Below are positions 8,741-17,563 of a stretch of 64,000 nucleotides of DNA, piece by piece; position 1 is the first letter of the stretch; the number at the start of each line of letters is the position of its first letter. A program made the translations under genes and the position numbers. The DNA comes from an uncultured Sulfitobacter sp. (lineage in GTDB: Bacteria > Pseudomonadota > Alphaproteobacteria > Rhodobacterales > Rhodobacteraceae): NCBI GenBank assembly GCA_905182645.1, contig CAJJCJ010000006.1, positions 124,001-188,000 on the forward strand. Direction: 5' to 3'. The notes below the pieces were generated by a model that worked only from the letters and a program-made list of their open reading frames with translations, searched no databases and was not told where the DNA came from.

Positions 8741-9817
8741 ATGACCCCCACATCTGAACTTGAGCTCAGCGATATGATCAAAGCCGTAAACGGCCCGTTG
8801 CGCATTGTTGGCGGCGGCACGCGGCCCATTGGCCATGTTATGGGTGAGGTGCTTTCGACCGCCGCATTATCAGGGATCACGCTGCACGAACCCGGCGCGC
8901 TGACATTGGTCGCGCGGGCTGGCACGCCTGTTGTCGATATCGAGGCAACGCTTGCCACCCAAAATCAACGGCTTGCGTTTGAACCGATGGACCACCGCGC
9001 CCTGATGGGAACCAGTGGACAGCCAACAATCGGGGGCGTTGTGGCCGCAAACATTTCTGGCCCGCGCCGCATTTCGGTCGGGGCCTGCCGCGATTTTCTG
9101 CTCGGCGTTCGCTTTGTCGACGGCGCTGGCAACATCGTCAAAAACGGGGGCCGAGTGATGAAAAACGTCACTGGCTATGACTTGGTAAAATTGATGGCAG
9201 GGGCCTACGGCACGCTTGGCGTCCTGACCGAAGTATCATTCAAAGTGTTGCCAGCAGTCGAGGCGGAAACAACCCTGACCCTGTCAGGCCTCGACGACAC
9301 GACAGCCATTCAGGCGATGTCAGCAGGCCTTGGATCGCCCTTTGAGGTAACAGGCGTGGCCCACGATCCGGCACAGTCCCTCACCCATTTCAGGCTCGAA
9401 GGGTTCGCGGCCTCCGTGGCCTACCGCGCCGACGCACTGTCAAAATTACTGGCGCCATTTGGAATCATGCAAGACACCGCCGGCGACTGGTCCGCGATCC
9501 GTGACGTGACCGCATTTGCGGGCAAAACAGGCGACGTGTGGCGCATATCCGTCAAGCCATCAGAAGCAGCAGCGCTTGCCGCTAAAATCGGCGCAGACGC
9601 AGTGCAATACGACTGGGGCGGCGGGCTAATCTGGGCGCTTTGTCCCGTGGGAACAGATGTGCGGACCGCGATGATCGGCACCGCAGGACACGCGACATTG
9701 ATCCGTGGAACAGGTCAAACTTTCCATCCCGAACCTGCGCCATTGGCGGACATTTCCACAGGGCTTCGGGCTAGATTCGACCCGCGCGGAATACTCAACA
9801 CAGGGATCATGGGCTAA
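8741..9817 (+). CDS. glcE: Glycolate oxidase subunit GlcE (FAD-binding)
   Basis: A 358-residue protein, the usual length for GlcE. It has a reduced FAD-binding domain with 'LRIVGGGTRP' near the start, 'TIGGVVAANISGPRRISVGACRDFLLGVRFVDG' and 'NGGRVMKNVTGYDLVKLMAGAYGTLGVLTE', all diagnostic of GlcE. It works with GlcD and GlcF as a membrane-associated glycolate dehydrogenase. The ATG at 8741 lies 26 bases after glcD; an in-frame extension back to 8651 overlaps glcD and looks non-native. The stop overlaps the glcF start by one base (TAATG). Confidence 0.92.
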   Translation: MTPTSELELSDMIKAVNGPLRIVGGGTRPIGHVMGEVLSTAALSGITLHEPGALTLVARAGTPVVDIEATLATQNQRLAFEPMDHRALMGTSGQPTIGGVVAANISGPRRISVGACRDFLLGVRFVDGAGNIVKNGGRVMKNVTGYDLVKLMAGAYGTLGVLTEVSFKVLPAVEAETTLTLSGLDDTTAIQAMSAGLGSPFEVTGVAHDPAQSLTHFRLEGFAASVAYRADALSKLLAPFGIMQDTAGDWSAIRDVTAFAGKTGDVWRISVKPSEAAALAAKIGADAVQYDWGGGLIWALCPVGTDVRTAMIGTAGHATLIRGTGQTFHPEPAPLADISTGLRARFDPRGILNTGIMG

Positions 9818-11133
9818 TGCAAACGACATTCACACCTGAACAGCTCACCGATCCCGGAACCTCGCGGGCGAACGATATTTTGCGGGCCTGCGTGCACTGC
9901 GGGTTCTGCACGGCCACCTGCCCGACCTACCAGATTTTGGGCGACGAGCTTGATAGCCCACGCGGCCGAATTTACCTGATCAAGGACATGCTAGAAAACG
10001 AACGGGTGCCCGATGAAAAGACCGTCAAACACATCGACCGATGCCTCTCGTGCCTTGCGTGTATGACGACCTGCCCGTCGGGGGTGCATTACATGCATCT
10101 GGTCGATCACGCGCGTGCGTACATCGAACAAAACTACAAACGACCCCTATCTGACCGCGCCCTGCGGTGGGTGCTGGCGCGTATCCTACCTTATCCATAC
10201 AGGTTCCGGCTTGCGCTGCTGGGTGCCAAAATGGGGCGGCCCTTCATGCGGTTCATCCCCGATCCACGGCTGCGTGCGATGATCGAAATGGCGCCAAAGG
10301 TGATTCCACCCGTGTCATGCAACGACGACCCGCAAACATTCCATGTGGCGGATAAAAAGATGCGTGTGGCGCTGATGACCGGCTGTGCGCAGCGGGCGCT
10401 CAACACCGATATCAACGACGCCACAATCCGGCTCCTGACGCGGCTCGGGGCCGAAGTTGTGATCCCAAAAGGCCAAGGCTGCTGCGGCGCACTGACCCAC
10501 CACATGGGCAAAGAAACCGAAAGCCACGTAACGGCAGCCAAAAATATCCGCGCTTGGGTCGCTGAAATGGACGCAGGGCTAGATGCAATCGTGATCAACA
10601 CCTCTGGCTGCGGGACAACGGTGAAAGACTACGGGCATATGTTCCGCAATTCCGACCTAGCCGCAAACGCAGCACGGGTTTCAGCCATCGCGTTGGACGT
10701 GTCCGAAGTCCTGATGAAGCTCGACATGCCCGAAGGCAGCGCAAAAGACACCAAAGTCGCCTATCACGCGGCCTGTTCCTTGCAGCACGGCCAACAGATC
10801 AAAACGCACCCAAAAACACTGCTGAAAAAGGCAGGGTTCACGGTTCTTGAGCCAGCAGATAGCCACCTTTGCTGTGGGTCCGCAGGCACCTATAACCTGA
10901 TGCAACCTGAAATATCAGGGCAGTTGCGGGACCGCAAAGTGCAAACCCTCGAGGCGCTAAAACCCGATATCATCGCGGCGGGAAACATCGGCTGCATGAT
11001 GCAAATCGGATCAGCCAGCGAAACGCCCATCGTTCACACCGTCGAACTTCTCGATTGGGCGACAGGGGGGCCAAGACCCGCTGGACTGGACCGCAACGGC
11101 CCGCAAACTCCGCAGGTGCCAATCCTGCGCTAA
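9817..11133 (+). CDS. glcF: Glycolate oxidase iron-sulfur subunit GlcF
   Basis: A 438-residue electron-transfer subunit. Two 4Fe-4S ferredoxin motifs lie near the N-terminus: C25-x2-C28-x2-C31-x3-C35 ('CVHCGFCTATCP') and C76-x2-C79-x2-C82-x3-C86 ('CLSCLACMTTCP'). Two CCG domains follow ('GQGCCGALTHHMG' and 'SHLCCGSAGTYNLMQPE'). This arrangement is typical of GlcF, which passes electrons from the flavin subunits towards the quinone pool. It is translationally coupled to glcE and is the last gene of the operon. Confidence 0.95.
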   Translation: MQTTFTPEQLTDPGTSRANDILRACVHCGFCTATCPTYQILGDELDSPRGRIYLIKDMLENERVPDEKTVKHIDRCLSCLACMTTCPSGVHYMHLVDHARAYIEQNYKRPLSDRALRWVLARILPYPYRFRLALLGAKMGRPFMRFIPDPRLRAMIEMAPKVIPPVSCNDDPQTFHVADKKMRVALMTGCAQRALNTDINDATIRLLTRLGAEVVIPKGQGCCGALTHHMGKETESHVTAAKNIRAWVAEMDAGLDAIVINTSGCGTTVKDYGHMFRNSDLAANAARVSAIALDVSEVLMKLDMPEGSAKDTKVAYHAACSLQHGQQIKTHPKTLLKKAGFTVLEPADSHLCCGSAGTYNLMQPEISGQLRDRKVQTLEALKPDIIAAGNIGCMMQIGSASETPIVHTVELLDWATGGPRPAGLDRNGPQTPQVPILR

Positions 11134-11191
11134 TGCCTTACTATCGCCGCAAGCGCGGACAACAACCGCGCAAACGACCACGAGGATACGG

Positions 11192-11983
11192 ATGCGGTTT
11201 CTAGCAGTTTTCATTGCATTACTTGCGGCACTGCCGGCACTGGCCCAAGACAGCCGGCTGGTGGCGCTGGACACGCGCGACGCCAGCAAAGGCTGGGAAG
11301 GGGTCGGCAGGCTCGACATTGCGGGCAAAGGGTTTTGCACCGCAGCCTTGATCGAGCCACGCATTATTCTCACGGCAGCGCACTGCCTGTTCGACATTGA
11401 CAACACGCCCATTACAGCCAACCGCTTTACATTCGAGGCAGGGCTGCGCGACGGCAGAGCCGCAGCATCGCGCAATATCACCCGCGTTCTGGCGCACCCC
11501 GATTACGTGCACGGCGGACCAAGCACAGACACCGCCGAAGTGGTCAACGACATCGCGGTCTTGGAACTGGACCAACCCATTCGCAACGGACGGATCATCC
11601 CATATCCCATCGCAAGCCAGCCACAAACCGGCGATCAAATCGGCATCGTGTCCTACGGAAGAGATCGGGCCAATGCGCCTAGCCTGCAAGAAACCTGCAA
11701 CGTCATGTCACGCCAAGACGGGGTCCTACTAATGAGCTGTGACGTGGCCTTTGGGTCTTCTGGCGCACCAGTGTTCAAGCTGCGCGACGGGCAGTTTGAA
11801 ATCGTGTCAGTCGTGTCTGCAATGGCTGAGGTAGACGGCAAAATAATCTCTATCGGCACGTCACTACAGCAACCTCTTGCCGCCTTGTTGACCAGTTTTG
11901 CGCAGCAACACACTGGCGGTGCGCGAAACGTCATCATCAACGGTCAGCGCAGTGAAGGTGGCGCCAAATTCGTGCGGCCCTAG
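11192..11983 (+). CDS. Exported trypsin-like serine protease (S1 family)
   Basis: A 263-residue protein. Residues 1-19 are a signal peptide ending 'ALPALAQ'. The S1 catalytic triad is visible: His64 in 'ILTAAHC', Asp120 in 'VVNDIAVLEL' and Ser190 in 'GSSGAP', the last a variant of the usual GDSGGP. Four cysteines could form two disulfides. No PDZ domain is present, so it is not a DegP-type protease. It probably acts in the periplasm or outside the cell; the substrate is unknown. It lies 58 bases after glcF on the same strand. Confidence 0.88.
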   Translation: MRFLAVFIALLAALPALAQDSRLVALDTRDASKGWEGVGRLDIAGKGFCTAALIEPRIILTAAHCLFDIDNTPITANRFTFEAGLRDGRAAASRNITRVLAHPDYVHGGPSTDTAEVVNDIAVLELDQPIRNGRIIPYPIASQPQTGDQIGIVSYGRDRANAPSLQETCNVMSRQDGVLLMSCDVAFGSSGAPVFKLRDGQFEIVSVVSAMAEVDGKIISIGTSLQQPLAALLTSFAQQHTGGARNVIINGQRSEGGAKFVRP

Positions 11984-12027
11984 GCCTGCGTGGTAGGCAA
12001 TCACACGCAAAACCCGCATCACCATCA

Positions 12028-12061
12028 CCCCTTGAAACCGCAAATCATCATCCCCACGTAT
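12028..12061 (+). promoter_or_regulatory. Sigma32 (RpoH)-type heat-shock promoter of hsp20
   Basis: CCCCTTGAAA at 12028-12037 matches the heat-shock -35 element. CCCCACGTAT at 12052-12061 matches the -10 element, with 14 bases between CTTGAAA and CCCCA. Both agree closely with the CTTGAAA...CCCCATnTA consensus. Transcription would begin near 12068, giving a leader of about 90 bases. Confidence 0.75.
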
Positions 12062-12067
12062 TTGGTA

Positions 12068-12155
12068 TGGATGCCTGAACAGGGTCCATAACTTCAAACG
12101 GCTTGTCCAATACCGGAAGGCCAAACACTTGTTATCGCTTGATAAAGGATGACCC
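12068..12155 (+). promoter_or_regulatory. ROSE-like RNA thermometer in the hsp20 5' UTR
   Basis: The last hairpin of the leader pairs GTTATCGCT (12131-12139) with AGGATGAC (12146-12153), leaving one G (12137) bulged and a six-base loop. AGGA at 12146-12149 is the ribosome-binding site, 6 bases before the ATG. The UCGCU strand with a bulged G opposite AGGA is the hallmark of ROSE (repression of heat-shock gene expression) elements, which are known from alphaproteobacterial small heat-shock genes. Folding of the upstream part of the leader was not assessed. Confidence 0.75.
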
Positions 12156-12623
12156 ATGCGTACTCTTGATTTGACACCACTTTACCGCGCAACCGTTGGC
12201 TTCGACCAGATCGCTGATCTGGTGGATCGAACACTTGCGAGCGACGCAAACAACACCAGCTACCCGCCTTACAACATCGAAAAGACCGATGATGACGCAT
12301 GGCGTATCTCTATTGCGGTCGCTGGTTTCGGCGAAAATGATCTGGCCATTGAGGTTAAAGATCGGGGGCTTCACGTCACCGCGCGCAAGGCCGACGACGA
12401 TGCGGAAAAAACCTATCTGCACCGCGGAATCGCAACCCGTGCATTTGAGCGGCGATTCCAATTGGCCGAGCATGTGCGCGTCACAGGGGCAGCCCATGAA
12501 AACGGTATGCTGCACATTGATTTGGTCCGCGAAGTACCCGAGGCGCTGAAACCCCGCCAGATTAAAATCGCATCAGCGGCACAAACCGACGCCAACCTGA
12601 TCGAAGAAAAATCCGTCAATTAA
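12156..12623 (+). CDS. Small heat-shock protein, Hsp20/IbpA family
   Basis: A 155-residue alpha-crystallin-domain chaperone. The N-terminus 'MRTLDLTPLYRATVGFDQIADLVDRTL' is the IbpA-type start. The alpha-crystallin core 'YNIEKTDDDAWRISIAVAGFGENDLAI' follows, and the C-terminal 'LVREVPEALKPRQIKIA' contains the I-x-I-like oligomerisation motif. It binds unfolding proteins in the cytoplasm under heat stress. The upstream heat-shock promoter and ROSE-like hairpin indicate double control, transcriptional and translational, by temperature. It is monocistronic, with a terminator just downstream. Confidence 0.93.
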   Translation: MRTLDLTPLYRATVGFDQIADLVDRTLASDANNTSYPPYNIEKTDDDAWRISIAVAGFGENDLAIEVKDRGLHVTARKADDDAEKTYLHRGIATRAFERRFQLAEHVRVTGAAHENGMLHIDLVREVPEALKPRQIKIASAAQTDANLIEEKSVN

Positions 12624-12630
12624 TACGACA

Positions 12631-12657
12631 AAGGGCAGGCAACACCGCCTGCCCTTT
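12631..12657. terminator. Rho-independent terminator between hsp20 and polA
   Basis: AAGGGCAGGC (12631-12640) pairs with GCCTGCCCTT (12647-12656) around a six-base loop, ending in a short T-run. It lies 8 bases after the hsp20 stop and is nearly symmetrical, so it may also serve the convergent polA. Confidence 0.8.
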
Positions 12658-12667
12658 CCAATTTTGT

Positions 12668-12690
12668 GTAGGATGGGTTTTAACCCATCA
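12668..12690 (-). repeat. Short dispersed palindromic repeat, copy 2
   Basis: Reverse-complement copy of the unit at 6151-6171, identical over 21 bases. It sits between the hsp20 terminator and the end of polA, 3 bases beyond the polA stop codon. Confidence 0.8.
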
Positions 12691-12693
12691 TGC

Positions 12694-15498
12694 TTAATGC
12701 GCTTCGGCCCAGCTCGCGCCCTGCCCCGCATCCACAACCAATTTCACGTCCAACTTTACCGCCGGATCAGACGCATTTTCCATGACGCTGCGGGCGGCAA
12801 CGATCAGATCATCCGCAGCATCCGCGTCAACTTCAAAGATCAATTCATCGTGGACCTGCAGCAGCATCTTGGCCGGAATATCGGCAATCGCAGCAGGCAT
12901 ACGGATCATCGCACGCCGAATTACATCTGCGGCCGTACCCTGAATTGGGGCGTTGATCGCGGCCCGCTTGGCAAAGCCTGCCTGCGGTCCCTTGGCATTG
13001 ATCTCGGGCGTATTAATCCGACGGCCAAACAGGGTTTCCACATAATCGTGGTCCTTGGCGAACTGCACCGTCCGATCCATATATGTGCGAATACCTGGAA
13101 AGCGCTCAAAGTAACGATCAATGAACCCCTGCGCTTCTTTGCGCGGAATCCGCAAGTTTCGCGCCAACCCAAACCCCGAAATTCCGTAAATCACACCAAA
13201 GTTAATCGCTTTGGCCTGACTACGAATATCAGGTGTCATGTCTTCCAGCGGCACATCAAACATCTCCGATGCGGTCTGCGCGTGAATGTCAACACCATCC
13301 TTAAACGCCTGCTTTAGCGCATCAATCTCTGCAACATGCGCCAAAATCCGCAGCTCGATCTGACTGTAATCCAGACTGACCAAAACCTTGCCCTCATCTG
13401 CAATAAACGCCTCGCGAATACGGCGGCCCTCTTCGGATCGCACAGGAATATTCTGCAAGTTTGGATCAGTCGACGCAAGCCGCCCCGTGTTGGCCCCCGC
13501 TATCGAATACGACGTATGCACGCGGCCGGTTTCGGCGTTGATATGTTCCTGCAACGCATCCGTATAGGTCGACTTCAGCTTCGCCAACTGGCGCCAATCC
13601 AAAATCAGACGCGGCAAATCATGGATTGTTGCAAGGTCTTCCAGCACGTCGGCACCGGTCGAATAAGCGCCCGTTTTACCCGTCGATGGCTTCTTACCAT
13701 CCGGCATCTCAAGACCCATTTCGTCGAACAATATCTCGCCCAACTGCTTGGGGGATGCGACGTTAAACGGCCGACCGACGATCTCATGGATGCCCGCCTC
13801 AAGTCCCGCCATTTTCTGCGCAAAAGAATTCGACATCCGGCTCAGCGCATCGCGGTCCACCTTAACGCCGTGCATTTCCATCTGGACCAACACAGGCACC
13901 AGCGGACGCTCCAACGTCTCATAAACAGTCGTGACATTCTTGGTATGCAACAACGGCTTAAACATCTGCCAAAGGCGCAGCGTAATATCAGCATCCTCGG
14001 CTGCATATTTCACCGCATCATCAATCGGCACACGGTCAAACGTGATCGCAGATTTCCCCGTGCCCAACAGCGGCTTGATCGGAATGGGCGTATGACCCAA
14101 ATACCGCTGCGACAGCAAATCCATGCCATGATTATGCAAGCCGCCATGCATCGCATAAGACATCAACATTGTGTCATCTATCGGACGCACGGCGACCCCA
14201 ACACGGGCAAAAATCTTGGAATCGTATTTCATATTCTGCCCGATTTTCAGGATGCTCTCATCCTGCAACATCGGCTTTAGCATCGCGATGCAGGCGTCAA
14301 AATCCATCTGCCCCTCAGCACGGGCATCGGACCCAAACAAATCATCTTGGGCAGCAGCCTTATGGATCAACGGAATGTAACAAGCCTGACCAGCCTCAAC
14401 ACACAACGACACCCCAACCAACTCAGCGCGCATTTCATTCAGCGCAGTCGTTTCGGTATCAACGGCCACATAACCACGGGCATAAATTCGGTCGATCCAG
14501 ACCTGCAATGCGGCGATGTCGCTGACCTTTTCATAAGCATCGGAATTGAATGGAACCGCCTCAACCGCCCCCGCAGGTGCGGCATCTTCAATCACAGGTG
14601 CAGCAGTGCCAAATCTATCTGCCACACGTTTCACAATCGTGCGGAATTCCATCTTTGCCAAGAACGCCAGCAGGTCCTCTGGCACAGCATCCTTGACTTC
14701 AAGACTGTCCAAATCAAACGGCAAATCCATCGCACAATCAAGACTGACCAGCCTCTTTGACAGCTCAATCTGGGCACGGTTATCGATCAGGCTTTCGCGG
14801 CGCTTAGGCTGCTTAATCTCGCCCGCACGGTCCAGCAATGTCTCAAGATCGCCGTACTCGTTGATCAACAATGCAGCCGTCTTGATCCCAATTCCGGGGG
14901 CACCGGGCACATTGTCCACGCTATCACCAGCCAGAGCCTGCACATCGACAACCCGCTCAGGACCGACGCCAAATTTCTCGCGCACGCCGTCAGTATCAAT
15001 GATCTTATTCTTCATTGGATCAAGCATCTCAACGCCGCCACCAACCAGCTGCATTAAATCCTTATCGGACGACAAAATCGTGACGCAACCACCGGCATCA
15101 CGACCCTGATGGGCAAGGGTGGCGATAATGTCATCGGCCTCAAACCCTTCGATTTCTTCGCAAGCAATGTTAAACGCGCGGGTCGCCTCGCGGGTCAGGG
15201 GCATCTGCGGGCGCAAATCCTCTGGCATAGCGTCGCGATTGGCTTTGTATTGGTCATACATATCGTTGCGAAACGTATGGCTGCCCTTGTCGAAAATCAC
15301 GGCAACATGGGTCGGGGCATCGGGGCCAGTATTGCTCTGCAAATACCGCTGCAACATGTTCACAAACCCGCTGACAGCGCCAACAGGCAATCCGTCCGAC
15401 TTGCGGGTCAGCGGAGGCAACGCATGATAAGCACGGAAAATATACGCCGAACCATCAATCAGATGCAGATGGCACCCTTTGCCGAATTTCTGTGTCAT
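12694..15498 (-). CDS. polA: DNA polymerase I
   Basis: A 934-residue protein of full PolA length. The N-terminal 5'-3' exonuclease domain contains 'LHLIDGSAYIFRAYHALPPL' and 'VIFDKGSHTFRNDMYDQYKANRD'. The 3'-5' exonuclease domain (about 340-530) retains 'VAVDTETTALNEM', so the proofreading DxE residues are present. The polymerase domain has motif A 'LVSLDYSQIELRILAH', the O-helix 'RSQAKAINFGVIYGISGFGLA' and motif C 'LLQVHDELIFEV'. It serves Okazaki fragment maturation and repair. Transcribed alone on the minus strand, convergent with hsp20. Confidence 0.97.
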   Translation of the reverse strand: MTQKFGKGCHLHLIDGSAYIFRAYHALPPLTRKSDGLPVGAVSGFVNMLQRYLQSNTGPDAPTHVAVIFDKGSHTFRNDMYDQYKANRDAMPEDLRPQMPLTREATRAFNIACEEIEGFEADDIIATLAHQGRDAGGCVTILSSDKDLMQLVGGGVEMLDPMKNKIIDTDGVREKFGVGPERVVDVQALAGDSVDNVPGAPGIGIKTAALLINEYGDLETLLDRAGEIKQPKRRESLIDNRAQIELSKRLVSLDCAMDLPFDLDSLEVKDAVPEDLLAFLAKMEFRTIVKRVADRFGTAAPVIEDAAPAGAVEAVPFNSDAYEKVSDIAALQVWIDRIYARGYVAVDTETTALNEMRAELVGVSLCVEAGQACYIPLIHKAAAQDDLFGSDARAEGQMDFDACIAMLKPMLQDESILKIGQNMKYDSKIFARVGVAVRPIDDTMLMSYAMHGGLHNHGMDLLSQRYLGHTPIPIKPLLGTGKSAITFDRVPIDDAVKYAAEDADITLRLWQMFKPLLHTKNVTTVYETLERPLVPVLVQMEMHGVKVDRDALSRMSNSFAQKMAGLEAGIHEIVGRPFNVASPKQLGEILFDEMGLEMPDGKKPSTGKTGAYSTGADVLEDLATIHDLPRLILDWRQLAKLKSTYTDALQEHINAETGRVHTSYSIAGANTGRLASTDPNLQNIPVRSEEGRRIREAFIADEGKVLVSLDYSQIELRILAHVAEIDALKQAFKDGVDIHAQTASEMFDVPLEDMTPDIRSQAKAINFGVIYGISGFGLARNLRIPRKEAQGFIDRYFERFPGIRTYMDRTVQFAKDHDYVETLFGRRINTPEINAKGPQAGFAKRAAINAPIQGTAADVIRRAMIRMPAAIADIPAKMLLQVHDELIFEVDADAADDLIVAARSVMENASDPAVKLDVKLVVDAGQGASWAEAH

Positions 15499-15563
15499 GT
15501 ATGGCCCCTTCGTGCGCTTTGGGGCAGTTTGTCAGAAACGCGAATGCGCTGCCAGCGCTTAAC

Positions 15564-15995
15564 CTAGCCCTCGATCATATCCACGCGAGTTGCGTGGCGA
15601 CCACCTTCAAATTTGGCATCCAGAAACGCATCAACGATATCCATCACAAGACCTTTGCCGACCACACGCGCACCAAGCGACAGCATATTGGCATTGTTGT
15701 GCTGACGGATCATGCGGGCAGAAAACGTGTCAGAACAAACACCGCAGCGGATGCCCGCAACCTTATTTGCCGCCATCATAATGCCTTGGCCAGTACCGCA
15801 CAAAATAACGCCAAGCGCGCAATCGCCCGATGCAACCAATTGGGCCGCAGCTTGACCATGCTTTGGGTAATCCGTGCTGGCGTCAGTGGTAGGGCCGACA
15901 TCAACAACGTCCCAGCCCTTGGCGGTCATATGCGCGGCAATTGCTTGACGGAGCGGAATATCGGCATGGTCGCTCGAAAGTGCTACGCGCGCCAT
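15564..15995 (-). CDS. rpiB: Ribose-5-phosphate isomerase B
   Basis: A 143-residue RpiB/LacAB-family enzyme interconverting ribose 5-phosphate and ribulose 5-phosphate in the pentose phosphate pathway. Visible motifs are 'ALSSDHADIPLRQAI' at the start and 'GVILCGTGQGIMMAANKVAGIRCGVCSDTFSARM', which carries the catalytic cysteine loop. The ATG at 15995 overlaps the stop of the upstream zinc-finger gene (ATGA); an alternative TTG one codon earlier is less likely. Length and motifs are normal. Confidence 0.93.
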   Translation of the reverse strand: MARVALSSDHADIPLRQAIAAHMTAKGWDVVDVGPTTDASTDYPKHGQAAAQLVASGDCALGVILCGTGQGIMMAANKVAGIRCGVCSDTFSARMIRQHNNANMLSLGARVVGKGLVMDIVDAFLDAKFEGGRHATRVDMIEG

Positions 15996-16171
15996 CAAAC
16001 CTTACCTTCAAAATATTTGTGGACCAGCTTTGCATCGCAATACGGGCATTCAACCCAGCCATGCTCACCTGAAATTTGCAGCCAAACACGTGGGTGGCCG
16101 GACGCGCCGCCACCATCACAGGCCACGCGGTATTCGTTCACGATCTTCGTTTCTGGTGCGGGTGTGGTCAT
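15995..16171 (-). CDS. Zinc-finger domain-containing protein (zf-CHCC)
   Basis: A 58-residue protein of the zf-CHCC family, related to the NDUFS6-type zinc domain of complex I. The ligands Cys18, His26, Cys42 and Cys45 are visible in '[17 protein letters not shown]' and '[14 protein letters not shown]'. Bacterial members are short stand-alone proteins of uncertain role. The start at 16171 (ATG, 'MTTPAPETK') gives the usual short form; upstream in-frame extension would run into the ABC transporter promoter region. It is coupled to rpiB by a four-base overlap. Confidence 0.82.
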   Translation of the reverse strand: MTTPAPETKIVNEYRVACDGGGASGHPRVWLQISGEHGWVECPYCDAKLVHKYFEGKV

Positions 16172-16254
16172 ATCCGGTCCTGTCTGGTTGCCGCGAGCCA
16201 TAACCCGCCTTACATACCCCATAACACAAGCCGGACAGGCTAGGAAAGACGCAC

Positions 16255-17181
16255 ATGACATCCAATGCAATCGAAATTTCCAGTCTGAAAAAGACCTACG
16301 CGGCTACAGGTAAATCTGAAGCGAAAACAGCCCTGCACGGGATCGACCTGAACATTCCGCGCGGTGCAATTTTTGGGCTTCTGGGGCCGAACGGCGCGGG
16401 TAAGTCAACGCTGATCAACATCCTTGCAGGGCTTGTCACCAAATCCGCAGGGTCGGTGAAAATCTGGGGCTTCGATCAAGATGCAAACCCACGACAATCG
16501 CGCGCTTCCATCGGCATCATGCCACAAGAACCTCATCTTGATCCGTTCTTCACGCCCGCAGGGTCGCTCGATGTGCAAGCAGGGCTTTACGGCGTGCCAA
16601 AGTCCCAGCGAAAAACCGCAGAAATTCTCGAACTCATCGGCCTGACAGACAAGGCAGACGCCCACTCGCGGTCGCTTTCTGGCGGTATGCGGCGGCGACT
16701 TCTACTTGGCAAAGCACTCGTGCATTCGCCACAAATCCTCGTGCTTGATGAACCCACAGCTGGCGTCGACATTTCGTTGCGCAACATGCTGTGGGACAAT
16801 GTACGCGAAATGAACGCGGCGGGTGTGACGATCATCCTGACCACGCATTATCTAGAAGAAGCCGAAGCAATTTGCGACGAAATCGGCATCATCAACCACG
16901 GCAAATTGATCGTGCGGGACAGCACCAAAAATCTGCTCGGACGGCTTGACCATAAAACACTGGTAATCACGCCTGGGCGCGACAGCACCTTGCCCGCGCT
17001 ACCTGACACGATCACAGGGGGCAAACGAGACAACGGGCAATTGGCCTTTACCTATCAGTCCAGCATCACCAGCGCGGACGCAGTGCTCGACTTGATCAGG
17101 AATGCGAAGATAGAAATCAAAGACATCACCACAGAACAATCCGACCTCGAAGACGTCTTCTTGGCACTAACCAAAAACTAG
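16255..17181 (+). CDS. ABC transporter ATP-binding protein (ABC-2 exporter type)
   Basis: A 308-residue ABC ATPase of the NatA/CcmA-like group. It has Walker A '[17 protein letters not shown]', the signature '[18 protein letters not shown]', Walker B '[12 protein letters not shown]' and the H-loop '[13 protein letters not shown]'. The C-terminal ~90 residues after the nucleotide-binding domain are typical of ABC-2 exporters. No permease gene lies next to it: the following gene is a convergent HIT protein 8 bases away. The membrane partner must be encoded elsewhere or has been lost, and the substrate is unknown. Confidence 0.88.
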   Translation: MTSNAIEISSLKKTYAATGKSEAKTALHGIDLNIPRGAIFGLLGPNGAGKSTLINILAGLVTKSAGSVKIWGFDQDANPRQSRASIGIMPQEPHLDPFFTPAGSLDVQAGLYGVPKSQRKTAEILELIGLTDKADAHSRSLSGGMRRRLLLGKALVHSPQILVLDEPTAGVDISLRNMLWDNVREMNAAGVTIILTTHYLEEAEAICDEIGIINHGKLIVRDSTKNLLGRLDHKTLVITPGRDSTLPALPDTITGGKRDNGQLAFTYQSSITSADAVLDLIRNAKIEIKDITTEQSDLEDVFLALTKN

Positions 17182-17189
17182 CCGCGCGC

Positions 17190-17552
17190 CTATTTCGGCA
17201 ACATACGTCCCAGCTGCTGACCGCCAATAATATGCATGTGAAAATGCGGCACGTCCTGCACGCCGTGGGCACGGGTATTAGCAATGGCGCGAAACCCAGC
17301 CTCAACGCTAGTCACGACGCAAACTTCGGCCACGGCGGCAAAGAAACCGGTTTGCTCTTCGGGGGTCGCATCGCGGGCGAAATGATCCAAACTGACATAC
17401 GGCCCCTTGGGGATCACCAGTACATGCACCGCCGCCTGCGGGGAAATATCGTTGAACGCCAAGGCATGGTCGCTCTCAAACACTGTGGAATTCGGGATCT
17501 CGCCGCGTAGGATTCTGGCAAAGATATTCTGGTCATCATAGTCAAACGTCAT
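17190..17552 (-). CDS. HIT (histidine triad) family protein
   Basis: A 120-residue HIT protein of the HINT-like branch. The histidine triad 'HFHMHIIGG' is at the C-terminal end, and 'HVLVIPKGPYVSLDHF' carries another conserved block. Family members hydrolyse purine nucleoside phosphoramidates or related nucleotides. It lies 11 bases downstream of the glycosyltransferase remnant on the same strand and converges with the ABC ATPase. Length is normal. Confidence 0.9.
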   Translation of the reverse strand: MTFDYDDQNIFARILRGEIPNSTVFESDHALAFNDISPQAAVHVLVIPKGPYVSLDHFARDATPEEQTGFFAAVAEVCVVTSVEAGFRAIANTRAHGVQDVPHFHMHIIGGQQLGRMLPK

Positions 17553-17563
17553 CAGGTAGGCCT

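Noticed and set aside
12664..14280. Long plus-strand frames opposite polA
   Set aside because: Their composition is that of antisense shadows of a conserved gene, and they lack ribosome-binding sites or family motifs.
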